From positions 1 to 24,346 of the forward strand of contig JACOUK010000018.1 in the NCBI GenBank assembly GCA_016177905.1: a stretch of DNA of 24,346 nucleotides. Direction: 5' to 3'. Origin of the DNA: Candidatus Spechtiibacteriota bacterium. GTDB lineage: Bacteria > Patescibacteriota > Minisyncoccia > Spechtbacterales > HO2-43-30. Positions 1 to 6,614 of this stretch are shown here, in pieces. The notes beneath the pieces are model-generated. The model ran no database searches. It was not told the origin of the DNA and saw only the letters and a list, made by a program, of their open reading frames with translations. Each line of letters opens with the position of its first letter. The first letter of the stretch is position 1. The position numbers and the translations under genes are program-made.

Positions 1-1
1 A

Positions 2-469
2 GGCAACTTTATCGTGGGCGGCAACGCGACAACCACAGCATCGAACGGTAACTTCGCGACAGCTGGAGGAGTTTATGTCACTGGAACTTCCACGTTTGCA
101 GGTCTTGGAGGTTTTGGCAGCGGACTTCTTGTCACAGGTGCGGCTTCAACCACAGGAAACTTGATCGTGGGCGGCAACGCCACCACAACAGCTTCGTCTG
201 GCAACTTCGCAACAGCGGGAAATATTCTCGTAGGTGGCAGTGCAGGCAATGCCAACGCGACAACAACAGCCTCGAATGGTAACTTCACAACTGTTGGGAC
301 AACAACAATTACTGCTGTTACCGGAGGAACATCAACGCTAGTGCTTGTTCCGCAAGGAACAACAACTGGGGGCAGGATTATTATCAGGCAGGCAGGAGGA
401 GCTACTTGTTTATCACTCTCTATCAGTGAGGGAGGTTCGTGGAGCACAACTACAATCACGTGTCCGTAA
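2..469 (+). CDS. C-terminal end of a repetitive secreted/surface protein (5' end outside the window)
   Basis: The reading frame is open from the first bases of the window, so only the last ~155 residues are seen and the start is missing. The visible part is low-complexity and Gly/Thr/Ala/Ser-rich, made of repeats of about 20 residues of the form GNLIVGGNATTTASSGNFATAG; two units are close copies and a third is longer and degenerate. The last ~50 residues differ (LVLVPQGTTTGG, then two Cys, ending TITCP) and look like a terminal cap. Repeats of this type are common in very long surface or fibre-like proteins of Parcubacteria and suggest a beta-solenoid. No enzyme motif is visible. Function is unknown; adhesion or a surface fibre is inference only. 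A hairpin follows the stop codon. Confidence 0.75.
   Translation, partial: GNFIVGGNATTTASNGNFATAGGVYVTGTSTFAGLGGFGSGLLVTGAASTTGNLIVGGNATTTASSGNFATAGNILVGGSAGNANATTTASNGNFTTVGTTTITAVTGGTSTLVLVPQGTTTGGRIIIRQAGGATCLSLSISEGGSWSTTTITCP
5..297 (+). repeat. In-frame ~63-bp coding repeats
   Basis: Units begin near 5, 158 and 221. Units one and two read NFIVGGNATTTASNGNFATAG and NLIVGGNATTTASSGNFATAG-like and match closely at DNA level. The third carries an insertion (GGSAGNAN) before NATTTASNGNF. The spacing suggests the array continues upstream of the window. Confidence 0.7.
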
Positions 470-484
470 TTAGTGGTTCGATTG

Positions 485-518
485 GCTAGTCTGGCATGAT
501 TTTCTATGCCAGACTAGC
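485..518. terminator. Hairpin after the repetitive surface protein gene
   Basis: A perfect 13-bp stem (GCTAGTCTGGCAT at 485-497, complement at 506-518) with an 8-base loop lies 15 bases after the stop codon. No clear T-run follows, so it may be a non-canonical terminator or an mRNA 3'-end stabiliser. Confidence 0.5.
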
Positions 519-551
519 AAGGATAGTTTAATCTTACTTGTACTACTATAA

Positions 552-1931
552 ATGATAAAACGTCTTACAATTATCGCGCTCACATTTCTTACCGCGTTCC
601 CGCTTTCGGTGTTCGCCGTGCAGGATGTGATACTTACGACCGTTCTGATCAACATCGAAAATCCCGGCACAATTTTGCAAATCGAAGGCTACACCATCGA
701 TCAAATAGTGGTGAATTCCACAAGCACGGTGATCACGATGTCTGCGGGAGGGACTGCAGTGACGCTCTCGAGCGGATCAAGGTATCGCTTTACTGTGGAA
801 GGCGTTACGGATCCGGGCACAGTTTGCGGACAGGGAAGTTCGAGTCTGACGATTCCCGCGCAATCCAGCGCCGTGGCTGTGACTATCACGCCTTCTACGA
901 TATGTCCAACCGGTGGAGGCGGAGGAGGCGCTCCAGTTCCACAAGCTACTCCAACCCCGGCGCCGACAGCTTCTGTCACTCCCACTCCAACACCTACACC
1001 AGTTGCTTCTCCAACTCCAATTCCCACGCCAACGCCAGCTCCCACCGCGGCGCCGACAGCTCCCACAACAACAGATGGCAAGGTGACTGCAAGCGCTACG
1101 CAAGGAGGAAAGACTACGGTAGTTACGAGTGATAATACAACAGCAGGAGTTGAGATAGCCGCGTCAGCGCTTTCAGCGGATACGGCAGTCACTGTGGCTT
1201 TCATAGCAAAGACAGCGTCATCCGTATCAGCGGCAGTCGCGGCAGTTCCTTCCGGACAGCAAGTGGTTGGAACCAACGTGTATAACTACGGGGCAACAGT
1301 CGCGGGTGTAGGGCTTACCATATTCAAGGCAGATGTTACCGTGAGCTTTACCTATACCGACGCGCAGATTGCGGGTCTTAACATCGCAAGTATCAAAGTC
1401 AACTACTACGACGAAGCGTCAAAAACTTGGAAAGCGCTTCCTACGGTGGTGAATACCGTGACGAAAATGATAACCGCGACGACGAATCACTTCACATACT
1501 TTGGGATATTCGGCGAGCCTGCGCAACTTGTCTCAAAAGTTGACTTGAAGGGCGGAACTCTCAAGGAAGGCGATCTCATTCGAGGTCCAGACGGCATCAA
1601 GGTATATATCATCAATGCCTTTGGCTACAAGCGGCATGTCTTTAATCCTGCGGTGTTTAAGATGTACAAGCACTTTGCATGGGGAGGTGTGAAGAGTGTA
1701 AGCAAGCAAGTAGCTGATTCTTACATAACGTCTGACATATACCGAGCAGACACTGATCATAAAGTGTATTCCCTCGAGGAGATAAGCGAGGCAAAGGGGC
1801 AAGCGACGAAGCATCATCTTGAAATGACCGCCGAACAGTTTGTCACGAAAGGATACAACTGGAATCAGATCTTTATCGTCAATAAACAAGAGCGCGATTA
1901 CTACACAACAGGAACTGCTATAACGAACTAG
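552..1931 (+). CDS. Secreted protein with Pro/Thr-rich linker and a C-terminal Parcubacteria-type domain
   Basis: The 459-residue product starts with a signal peptide (residues 1-22: basic MIKR, hydrophobic core, cleavage after VFA). Residues 23-118 look like a beta-rich domain with two Cys (92 and 118). Residues 119-173 are a Gly run followed by a PTPTP/APTA linker, typical of extracellular spacers. Residues ~175-325 form a second beta-rich segment ending NHFTYFGIFG, which resembles the end of ZU5-like domains. Residues ~335-450 (GDLIRGPDGIKVYIIN, YKRHVFNPAVF, W) form a domain I associate with secreted CPR proteins of unknown function. There is no transmembrane anchor or sorting signal at the C-terminus. 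It is exported and probably surface-associated; the role is unknown. A strong terminator follows. The ATG at 552 gives a clean signal peptide. Confidence 0.8.
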   Translation: MIKRLTIIALTFLTAFPLSVFAVQDVILTTVLINIENPGTILQIEGYTIDQIVVNSTSTVITMSAGGTAVTLSSGSRYRFTVEGVTDPGTVCGQGSSSLTIPAQSSAVAVTITPSTICPTGGGGGGAPVPQATPTPAPTASVTPTPTPTPVASPTPIPTPTPAPTAAPTAPTTTDGKVTASATQGGKTTVVTSDNTTAGVEIAASALSADTAVTVAFIAKTASSVSAAVAAVPSGQQVVGTNVYNYGATVAGVGLTIFKADVTVSFTYTDAQIAGLNIASIKVNYYDEASKTWKALPTVVNTVTKMITATTNHFTYFGIFGEPAQLVSKVDLKGGTLKEGDLIRGPDGIKVYIINAFGYKRHVFNPAVFKMYKHFAWGGVKSVSKQVADSYITSDIYRADTDHKVYSLEEISEAKGQATKHHLEMTAEQFVTKGYNWNQIFIVNKQERDYYTTGTAITN

Positions 1932-1972
1932 CAATACAGCCCGACCCTTCTTCCTTGTAGAAGGCATGTCGG

Positions 1973-2010
1973 AAAACGAAAATTTCCCCGATGAGGGGAA
2001 TTTTCGTTTT
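1973..2010. terminator. Strong hairpin terminator after the secreted-protein gene
   Basis: AAAACGAAAATTTCCCC (1973-1989) pairs with GGGGAATTTTCGTTTT (1995-2010) across a 5-base loop with one bulged base. The A-rich left arm and T-rich right arm would work on both strands. It separates the secreted-protein gene from the glycan block. Confidence 0.8.
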
Positions 2011-2025
2011 ATCTGGGAAAGCGTA

Positions 2026-2034
2026 TGATATAAT
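2026..2034 (+). promoter_or_regulatory. Extended -10 promoter (TGATATAAT) for a leaderless glycosyltransferase mRNA
   Basis: TATAAT at 2029-2034 is preceded by TG plus one base, the extended -10 form. Only 8 bases separate it from the ATG at 2043, so transcription would start at or within 1-2 bases of the start codon. No convincing -35 is present; that position lies in the upstream terminator. The same TATGATATAAT string precedes aspS. Confidence 0.7.
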
Positions 2035-2042
2035 AGCAAACA

Positions 2043-3056
2043 ATGAAGGATGTTTTCAGCAAAATTCCTAAAGTCTTCATACTTCTCCTAAACTGGAACA
2101 ACTGGCATGAAACCGAGGAATGTTTGAAGTCGCTTGAAAAAGTTGACTATCAAAATTTTGAAGTAATTGTTGTAGATAATGGATCAAACGAAAGGCCTCC
2201 CATAAATCCGCCTACCTCACCTCTGGCCCCTCTCTCGCCTCGCTCGCTCGGCGAAGCGGGCCTTAATAAGGAGAGGGGGGTGGGGGGTGAGGTCGCGAAG
2301 CGCGGGAGAGTAGAATTGATATGCAACGATACCAATCTCGGTTTCGCCGGCGGCAACAATGTCGGCATCCGATACGCGCTCGCGCATGGCGCGGATTATG
2401 TTCTGTTGCTCAATAACGACGCGGTTGCAGCGCCGGATTTTTTGACAGAACTTATGAAGGCGGCGGAAAGCAATCCGAGCTTTGGAATTTTGGGTTCGCG
2501 GATTTATGCGTATGGCACTAACAACATAATTTTTGAGGGAGGCAAGGTTAATAGATGGCTGACCAGTGGAGAACATGCAACATGCAACATGCAATATGCA
2601 ATATACAAAGTCGTTGACTATATCACCGGCGCCGCAATGCTAGTGAAGCGTGAGATGATAGAGAAAATAGGTATGATGCGCGAAGAATATTTTTTGTATT
2701 ACGAAGATGTGGATTGGTGCGTAAGAGCGAAAAAAACAGGATACAAATGCGTCCTTGTGCCGACAAGCAAGGTCTGGCATAAAGTTTCTGCGACAACCAA
2801 AGAGGGTTCGCCAAGCTATATTTATTATCACACTCGCAACTCCCTCATGCTCGCCAAGTTCAACGGCAACTGTATTCAAAAAACTGCCGCATACATTCTC
2901 GGCGCATGGATTTTGCTCAAACAACTGCCAAAATTTTTACTTGTGGTGAGCCTGCCGAACCACTGTGCCGACAAACGCATCTGGGCAACCTCAATGATAC
3001 AAGGCGTTGGTGATTTTTATAGGGGTAAATATGGAAAATATGCGTATCGGAATTGA
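2043..3056 (+). CDS. Glycosyltransferase family 2 (rhamnosyltransferase-like) with in-frame inserts
   Basis: A GT-A fold, inverting glycosyltransferase that would transfer a sugar from a nucleotide-sugar donor during surface glycan assembly at the inner membrane face. The N-terminus (VFILLLNWNNWHETEECLKSL, VIVVDNGS) is the classic GT2 start. NLGFAGGNNVGI and LLLNNDA (NND at residues 124-126, the DXD-type metal site) and the later EEYFLYYEDVDWCVRA motif complete the family signature. Two stretches do not belong to the family. Residues ~50-87, between VVDNGS and VELICNDTNLGF, are encoded by a palindromic DNA element. Residues ~177-188 (HATCNMQYAIYK) are encoded by a 7-bp tandem repeat. Both keep the frame open. 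First gene of the glycan block; its 3' end overlaps the GT4 gene by 26 bases. Leaderless start likely. Donor and acceptor cannot be told from sequence. Confidence 0.9.
   Translation: MKDVFSKIPKVFILLLNWNNWHETEECLKSLEKVDYQNFEVIVVDNGSNERPPINPPTSPLAPLSPRSLGEAGLNKERGVGGEVAKRGRVELICNDTNLGFAGGNNVGIRYALAHGADYVLLLNNDAVAAPDFLTELMKAAESNPSFGILGSRIYAYGTNNIIFEGGKVNRWLTSGEHATCNMQYAIYKVVDYITGAAMLVKREMIEKIGMMREEYFLYYEDVDWCVRAKKTGYKCVLVPTSKVWHKVSATTKEGSPSYIYYHTRNSLMLAKFNGNCIQKTAAYILGAWILLKQLPKFLLVVSLPNHCADKRIWATSMIQGVGDFYRGKYGKYAYRN
2215..2292. repeat. Palindromic element inserted in frame in the GT2 gene
   Basis: CCTCAC (2215-2220) and CCCCTCTC (2227-2234) pair with GAGAGGGG (2271-2278) and GTGAGG (2287-2292). 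The C/G-rich arms enclose a GC-rich centre (2237-2262), giving a long imperfect hairpin. The encoded peptide (PTSPLAPLSPRSLGEAG and following) interrupts a normally continuous GT2 core. It resembles the dispersed pyrimidine-rich palindromes often found between genes in bacterial genomes. Confidence 0.7.
2572..2606 (+). repeat. Five tandem copies of a 7-bp unit (AACATGC) inside the GT2 gene
   Basis: Three perfect AACATGC copies (2572-2592) are followed by AATATGC and AATATAC. Because 7 is not a multiple of 3, gain or loss of one copy would frameshift the glycosyltransferase, the arrangement used by phase-variable contingency loci. The last two copies are degenerate, which would reduce slippage. 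Confidence 0.75.
3021..3025 (+). promoter_or_regulatory. Shine-Dalgarno site choosing the GT4 start
   Basis: AGGGG lies 5 bases before ATG 3031, inside the end of the upstream GT2 gene. This favours 3031 over the in-frame ATG at 3007, which lies deeper in the GT2 gene and has no such site. Confidence 0.5.
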
Positions 3057-4101
3057 CTGCCACAATTTAGAGGGACCGAGAACCGGAGTGGGCCGGTATC
3101 TTTGGAATTTGTTAAAAGAATGGTCACGTCAGGACTTTGTATATAATTCACGCGATCGAACTCATTGTATACAATTTTTCCTATACTTCAAAAACGAAAT
3201 TCCGCAAGATATAGAAGAGGCGGTTAATTTTAAGTCCATACCATATACCCACGATCGTGGGTATATGGTCAGATGGAATATAAGGGTATTGAATGTCAAG
3301 AGCAATGCGCTTTTCAAACATTGGCACCTTGCGCGCGCTGCGAAGAAAGATAAGGTAGATGTTCTTTTTTGTCCTGATTATGTCTTGCCATTTTTTCTTG
3401 ATTCGCGGATTAAAACAGCCCTTACGATTCACGATATAATCTATGAAGCGCGGCCAAATGAGTATTCGTGGCCATCAGTAGCTGATAGAATTTTGCTTGC
3501 GTGGGCATCGAGGCAATCAGTAAAGAAGGCGGATGTTATCTTTGCGCCATCGGAATTTACCAGAAGCGAAATTCTAAAATACTATAAAGCAAATCCAAAA
3601 AGGGTAGTGGTGACTCCACTTGCGCCTGACCCTATTTTCAGACACTATTCCCACGATCCTCGGAATAGTGTCACGGACGAAATAATAAAAAAATACGGTA
3701 TCCACGGCAAATACATATTTTTTGTCGGCTCAATTTTTAACCGCCGGTTTATTCCTCAAAAAATTTTGGCATTCGCAAAGTTTGCGAAAACGCATGTTGA
3801 CTTTCACTTTTTGATTATTGGCAAGAATTATACAAAGCCGTATCAAGATATTAGTGCGCTTGTCGCCGGAGCTAACGAGGAGCTTGGCCGCGAGGCAATA
3901 ATCTGGCGTACATTTGTAAGCGACGAAGAGTTGGTTCGCCTCTATAACGGCGCGTTTGCGACGCTTTGGCTCTCAAGTTACGAGGGTTTTGGCCTGCCAG
4001 TCCTTGAAAGCATGGCATGCGGAACGCCGGTGATAACCTCGCGAGGAGGTTCGTTGCCGGAAGTAGCGGGTGACGCGGCTCTTTATGTTGAACCGCCTTG
4101 A
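3031..4101 (+). CDS. Glycosyltransferase family 4, C-terminally truncated
   Basis: A GT-B fold, retaining glycosyltransferase for surface glycan synthesis. The N-terminus MRIGIDCHNLEGPRTGVGRYL is typical of GT4 mannosyl/rhamnosyl transferases. The C-terminal Rossmann domain shows YIFFVGS, then YEGFGLPVLESMACGTPVI with the E-x7-E donor-site motif and SLPEVAGDAALYVEPP. The protein stops right there (356 residues). GT4 enzymes normally continue some 50-70 residues after this point with a helix that folds back on the N-terminal domain, so this copy is probably truncated. No clear remnant of the tail was found in any frame of 4102-4235. Two palindromes sit inside the coding region (3240-3269 and 3641-3672), encoding THDRGYM and YSHDPRNSVT-like stretches at sites where the family usually has short loops. 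Activity is doubtful. Confidence 0.85.
   Translation: MENMRIGIDCHNLEGPRTGVGRYLWNLLKEWSRQDFVYNSRDRTHCIQFFLYFKNEIPQDIEEAVNFKSIPYTHDRGYMVRWNIRVLNVKSNALFKHWHLARAAKKDKVDVLFCPDYVLPFFLDSRIKTALTIHDIIYEARPNEYSWPSVADRILLAWASRQSVKKADVIFAPSEFTRSEILKYYKANPKRVVVTPLAPDPIFRHYSHDPRNSVTDEIIKKYGIHGKYIFFVGSIFNRRFIPQKILAFAKFAKTHVDFHFLIIGKNYTKPYQDISALVAGANEELGREAIIWRTFVSDEELVRLYNGAFATLWLSSYEGFGLPVLESMACGTPVITSRGGSLPEVAGDAALYVEPP
3240..3269. repeat. Perfect 30-bp palindrome inside the GT4 gene
   Basis: The arms read inwards as ACCATATACCCACGA and its exact complement, with no unpaired loop; the centre is CCCACGATCGTGGG. The frame stays open (encoding about IPYTHDRGYMV). Confidence 0.8.
3641..3672. repeat. 11-bp inverted repeat with 10-base loop inside the GT4 gene
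   Basis: GACACTATTCC (3641-3651) is exactly complementary to 3662-3672. The loop CACGATCCTC together with the preceding CC repeats the CCCACGATC core of the 3240-3269 palindrome. Confidence 0.75.
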
Positions 4102-4152
4102 GTTACTCAATACCGTTTTAATCGCGAATCGCGAAAAAGTAGAATATACAAA

Positions 4153-4188
4153 AATCACATTATAATACGATCGTACTACAATGTGATT
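4153..4188. repeat. 36-bp near-perfect palindrome between GT4 and the O-antigen polymerase gene
   Basis: AATCACATT (4153-4161) pairs exactly with 4180-4188, and the inner 18 bases pair with two mismatches around TACGATCGTA. It lies in the 134-base gap after the truncated GT4. It could be a terminator without a T-run, an operator, or a third member of the palindrome group found in GT4. Nothing else is recognised in 4102-4235 apart from a Shine-Dalgarno-like AGGTGG at 4227-4232, 3 bases before the next ATG. Confidence 0.7.
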
Positions 4189-4235
4189 ACAGATTTATTG
4201 CAAGTCCTAAAATTCAGTGATACCATAGGTGGTAT

Positions 4236-5588
4236 ATGAATTTGGAAAGTCTTGTGAGAAAAATTGCCACTCCGCTTGCTGCTGCACTTGCTGTAGAGAT
4301 TGTGGGGGTGGTTTTTTTGATGGTAGGGATCTTGCCAAAAGAAGCGGCGTTTTTTCTTGCTGGGATACTCGCGTTTTTTGTAATTTTTGCGCCGCTCAAA
4401 TCAGCAGTGCTTTTTGCTGTTTTTTCAATTCCCCTCTATACAGCCCTGCCAATCACGGAATCGTTTGATTCGATGGCGAGCTGGAGAATAATTGTCGCGA
4501 TTTTGTTTTTGAGAGTGTTATTGAGGAGTCCTTGGGCAGGGAAGTATCCAAGAATTCCTCTGACGAGATTGAGTATAGTAGTCGGGTTATTTTTTATTTT
4601 CGGCGCATTGTCGTTGCTGGTTGCCCGCGAGCCGATGTTTGGTGTAAAAAAACTTGCCTACCTTGCGAATATTTTTAGTTTGTTTTTTGTTATTCAGGCA
4701 ACGATAAAAAATAAAGACGACTTTATTGCTGTTTTAAAATATGCGCTGGGGGGATTCATTGTAACCCTGGCTGCCGGGTACGCCCAATTTACCGCAGTTC
4801 TTTTCGCGCCGTTGTACAGTTTTTGGTTATGGTGGGCCGCGCATGTAATTCCAGTTTTTTATGGCGCGGATCTTGGGCGTCTTCTCACGCACGCGAATAC
4901 ATGGTTTTCCTACTATAAAAACGGGGAACCGACACTTCGCATATTTTCTGTTTTTCCGGATTCACACTCGTTCGCGCTGTATATGGTGCTTATTCTGCCG
5001 ATTCTATCTATTTTTTTGCTAAAATTTAAGAGGGCTCCTTCCCGCGCGCTCGGAGGAACTCTCTTCAATATATCTGCTCTTGCAGGTATCGCGGTGCTTG
5101 TACTCCTTGCAATTATTTTTTCCGGGACTCGGGGAGTGTGGATCGGGGCGGTTCCAAGTTTCCTTTTCGTTCTTATCTCCTTTCTCTTCCTGAAGCTTCA
5201 TGTGAAAAAAATTGAGAGAATCGTTAAAATCTTACGGGAAACGCGCGAGAGATTCGCCACTGTTCTTTATATAGGGCTTGTGTAGAATGTATCCGCGACC
5301 AAGAAAGGCGCTTCGGCCCACAGCTTGTATCTTGATGTTATCGCGGAAATGGGAATCTTTGCGGGGATTGCGCTGATTCTGATTTTTTTGGAGATTCTTC
5401 GGCAGGCATTTAAAGTTTGGAGAGATAGCCCGGATCCCTTATTTTCAGCGTTTGGAGGTTTTTTTGCAATTTACTTCCTTTGGGCGATGGCGTACAGTGT
5501 AGTGGATGTTGTTTTGTTGAACGACAAAGTATTGCTGTTGTTTGTGACACTGGTTGCATTGCTGTATGCAGTTGGAAAGAAAGTGTAA
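4236..5588 (+). pseudogene. O-antigen polymerase/ligase (Wzy/WaaL type), broken by an in-frame TAG
   Basis: The first part (4236-5285) encodes ~349 residues with many hydrophobic membrane segments and the family pattern PDSHSFALYMVLILPIL plus SGTRGVWIGAVPSF. TAG at 5283-5285 ends it. The same frame continues open without another stop to 5588 and encodes NVSATKKGASAHSLYLDVIAEMG followed by two or three membrane segments, which is the conserved C-terminal half of this family (AHNLYLDIxxExG). The stretch normally linking the halves (the RLEIWK and GVGIGNFP region) seems missing, so this looks like a deletion with a stop at the junction rather than a simple point mutation. The intact enzyme would polymerise or ligate lipid-linked glycan repeats at the outer face of the membrane. 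Alternatives: two separately translated halves (TTG 5325 is a poor start) or an assembly error. Confidence 0.75.
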
Positions 5589-5600
5589 AGCAATAATTTT

Positions 5601-6614
5601 ATGTCACTAGTCTCCATAACCATCGCCGCGAAAAACGAGGAAAAGAATATAGAGAAGTCTTTATCCTCGGCGCTACGTCAGTCGCACAATCCGATCGAAA
5701 TTTTTTTGATTGACGACACTTCAACGGACAAAACGGTTGAAGTTGCGGAGCTGTGCTATAAAAATTATCTGGAGTCAAATACGGAGGTCGTCAAAAAATT
5801 CACGATCATAAAAAATGCGGTGAATCTCGGTTTTGGGGGCAGTCATAACGTGGGAATACGCAGGGCAACTGGCGATTTTGTGCTATGTCTCAATGCCGAT
5901 TGTGAACTTGATAAAGATTATGTACAATATGCACTAGAAGCTTTTGGGCGAGATTCTAAAATTGCGGCTCTTCAGGGGAAGCTAATAAATCGGCGCACCG
6001 GGAATATTGATACAACTGGACTTTTGATATTTAAAAATCGGAGAGTAGTAAATCGCGGACAGGGCGAAAAAGATCGCGGGCAGTTTGAAAAACAAGTGGA
6101 AGTATGGGGTGCGGATGGAGCGTCGCCGATGTATCGAAGAGAAGCGCTTGACGACGGAAAAATAGGAGATGAGTATTTTGACGAAGACTTTTTCGCGTAT
6201 AAAGAGGATATAGATCTTGCGTGGCGCATGAGACTTGCGGGGTGGCATGCATTCTATCAGCCAAAAGCAATCGGATACCACGATCGTTCTGCCGGAGAGG
6301 GGACGACAACGAATCTTTTTGAAATAGTTCGCGCGCGGCGAAATATCAGTGAGTTCGCGAAATTTCATTCATTCGCGAATCAGCGATTGATGCAAATAAA
6401 AAACGAAATTCCTTCCTCTTTTTTTAAAAATTTTCCATGTATTTTTTTGAAAGAAGCAATGTCGTGGCCGTACGTGCTGATATTTGAAAGGTATGGCTGG
6501 AAATCCGCTTTTTTATTTTTTCGCTTAGCGCCGAAAATGCTTCAAAAGCGTTTCGTTATAATGGGGAAAAAGAGAGTGAGTGATTCTGAAATCGAAACAT
6601 GGTTTCTTCAATAA
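5601..6614 (+). CDS. Glycosyltransferase family 2 (second copy)
   Basis: A 337-residue GT-A enzyme without inserts. It shows the GT2 start VSITIAAKNEEKNIEKSL, IEIFLIDDTSTDKT, NLGFGGSHNVGI, the LNADCELD metal-binding motif, WGADGASPMYRREAL, then DEDFFAYKEDIDLAWRMRLAGW (acid motif for the acceptor) and YHDRSAG. The C-terminal ~80 residues are basic and aromatic, as in rhamnosyltransferase-like GT2s that lie against the membrane. Start ATG 5601 has no Shine-Dalgarno; it follows the broken polymerase by 12 bases, so it is probably co-transcribed. The 3' end overlaps the LCP gene by 16 bases. Likely role: adding a sugar to a lipid-linked surface glycan; substrate unknown. Confidence 0.9.
   Translation: MSLVSITIAAKNEEKNIEKSLSSALRQSHNPIEIFLIDDTSTDKTVEVAELCYKNYLESNTEVVKKFTIIKNAVNLGFGGSHNVGIRRATGDFVLCLNADCELDKDYVQYALEAFGRDSKIAALQGKLINRRTGNIDTTGLLIFKNRRVVNRGQGEKDRGQFEKQVEVWGADGASPMYRREALDDGKIGDEYFDEDFFAYKEDIDLAWRMRLAGWHAFYQPKAIGYHDRSAGEGTTTNLFEIVRARRNISEFAKFHSFANQRLMQIKNEIPSSFFKNFPCIFLKEAMSWPYVLIFERYGWKSAFLFFRLAPKMLQKRFVIMGKKRVSDSEIETWFLQ

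Noticed and set aside
73..459. Minus-strand open frame opposite the repetitive surface protein
   Set aside because: It exists because the Thr/Ala/Gly-rich plus strand avoids stops on the other strand; there is no family, no start signal, and the plus strand reads as a known repeat type.
470..520. GGTTCGATTGG near 476 as a tRNA T-loop
   Set aside because: No acceptor or anticodon stem can be built; the following bases form a simple hairpin.
701..1276. Minus-strand 191-codon frame opposite the Pro/Thr linker
   Set aside because: Low-complexity shadow of the PTPTP-coding sequence; no ribosome site or promoter.
5283..5285. TAG read as an amino acid (alternative genetic code)
   Set aside because: Other genes here end normally, and recoding known in CPR concerns TGA, not TAG; several genes in this window end with TGA. 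A broken gene is simpler.
6270..6300. CCACGATCGT at about 6279 as another palindromic unit
   Set aside because: It encodes YHDR of the conserved GT2 motif and has no inverted-repeat arms.
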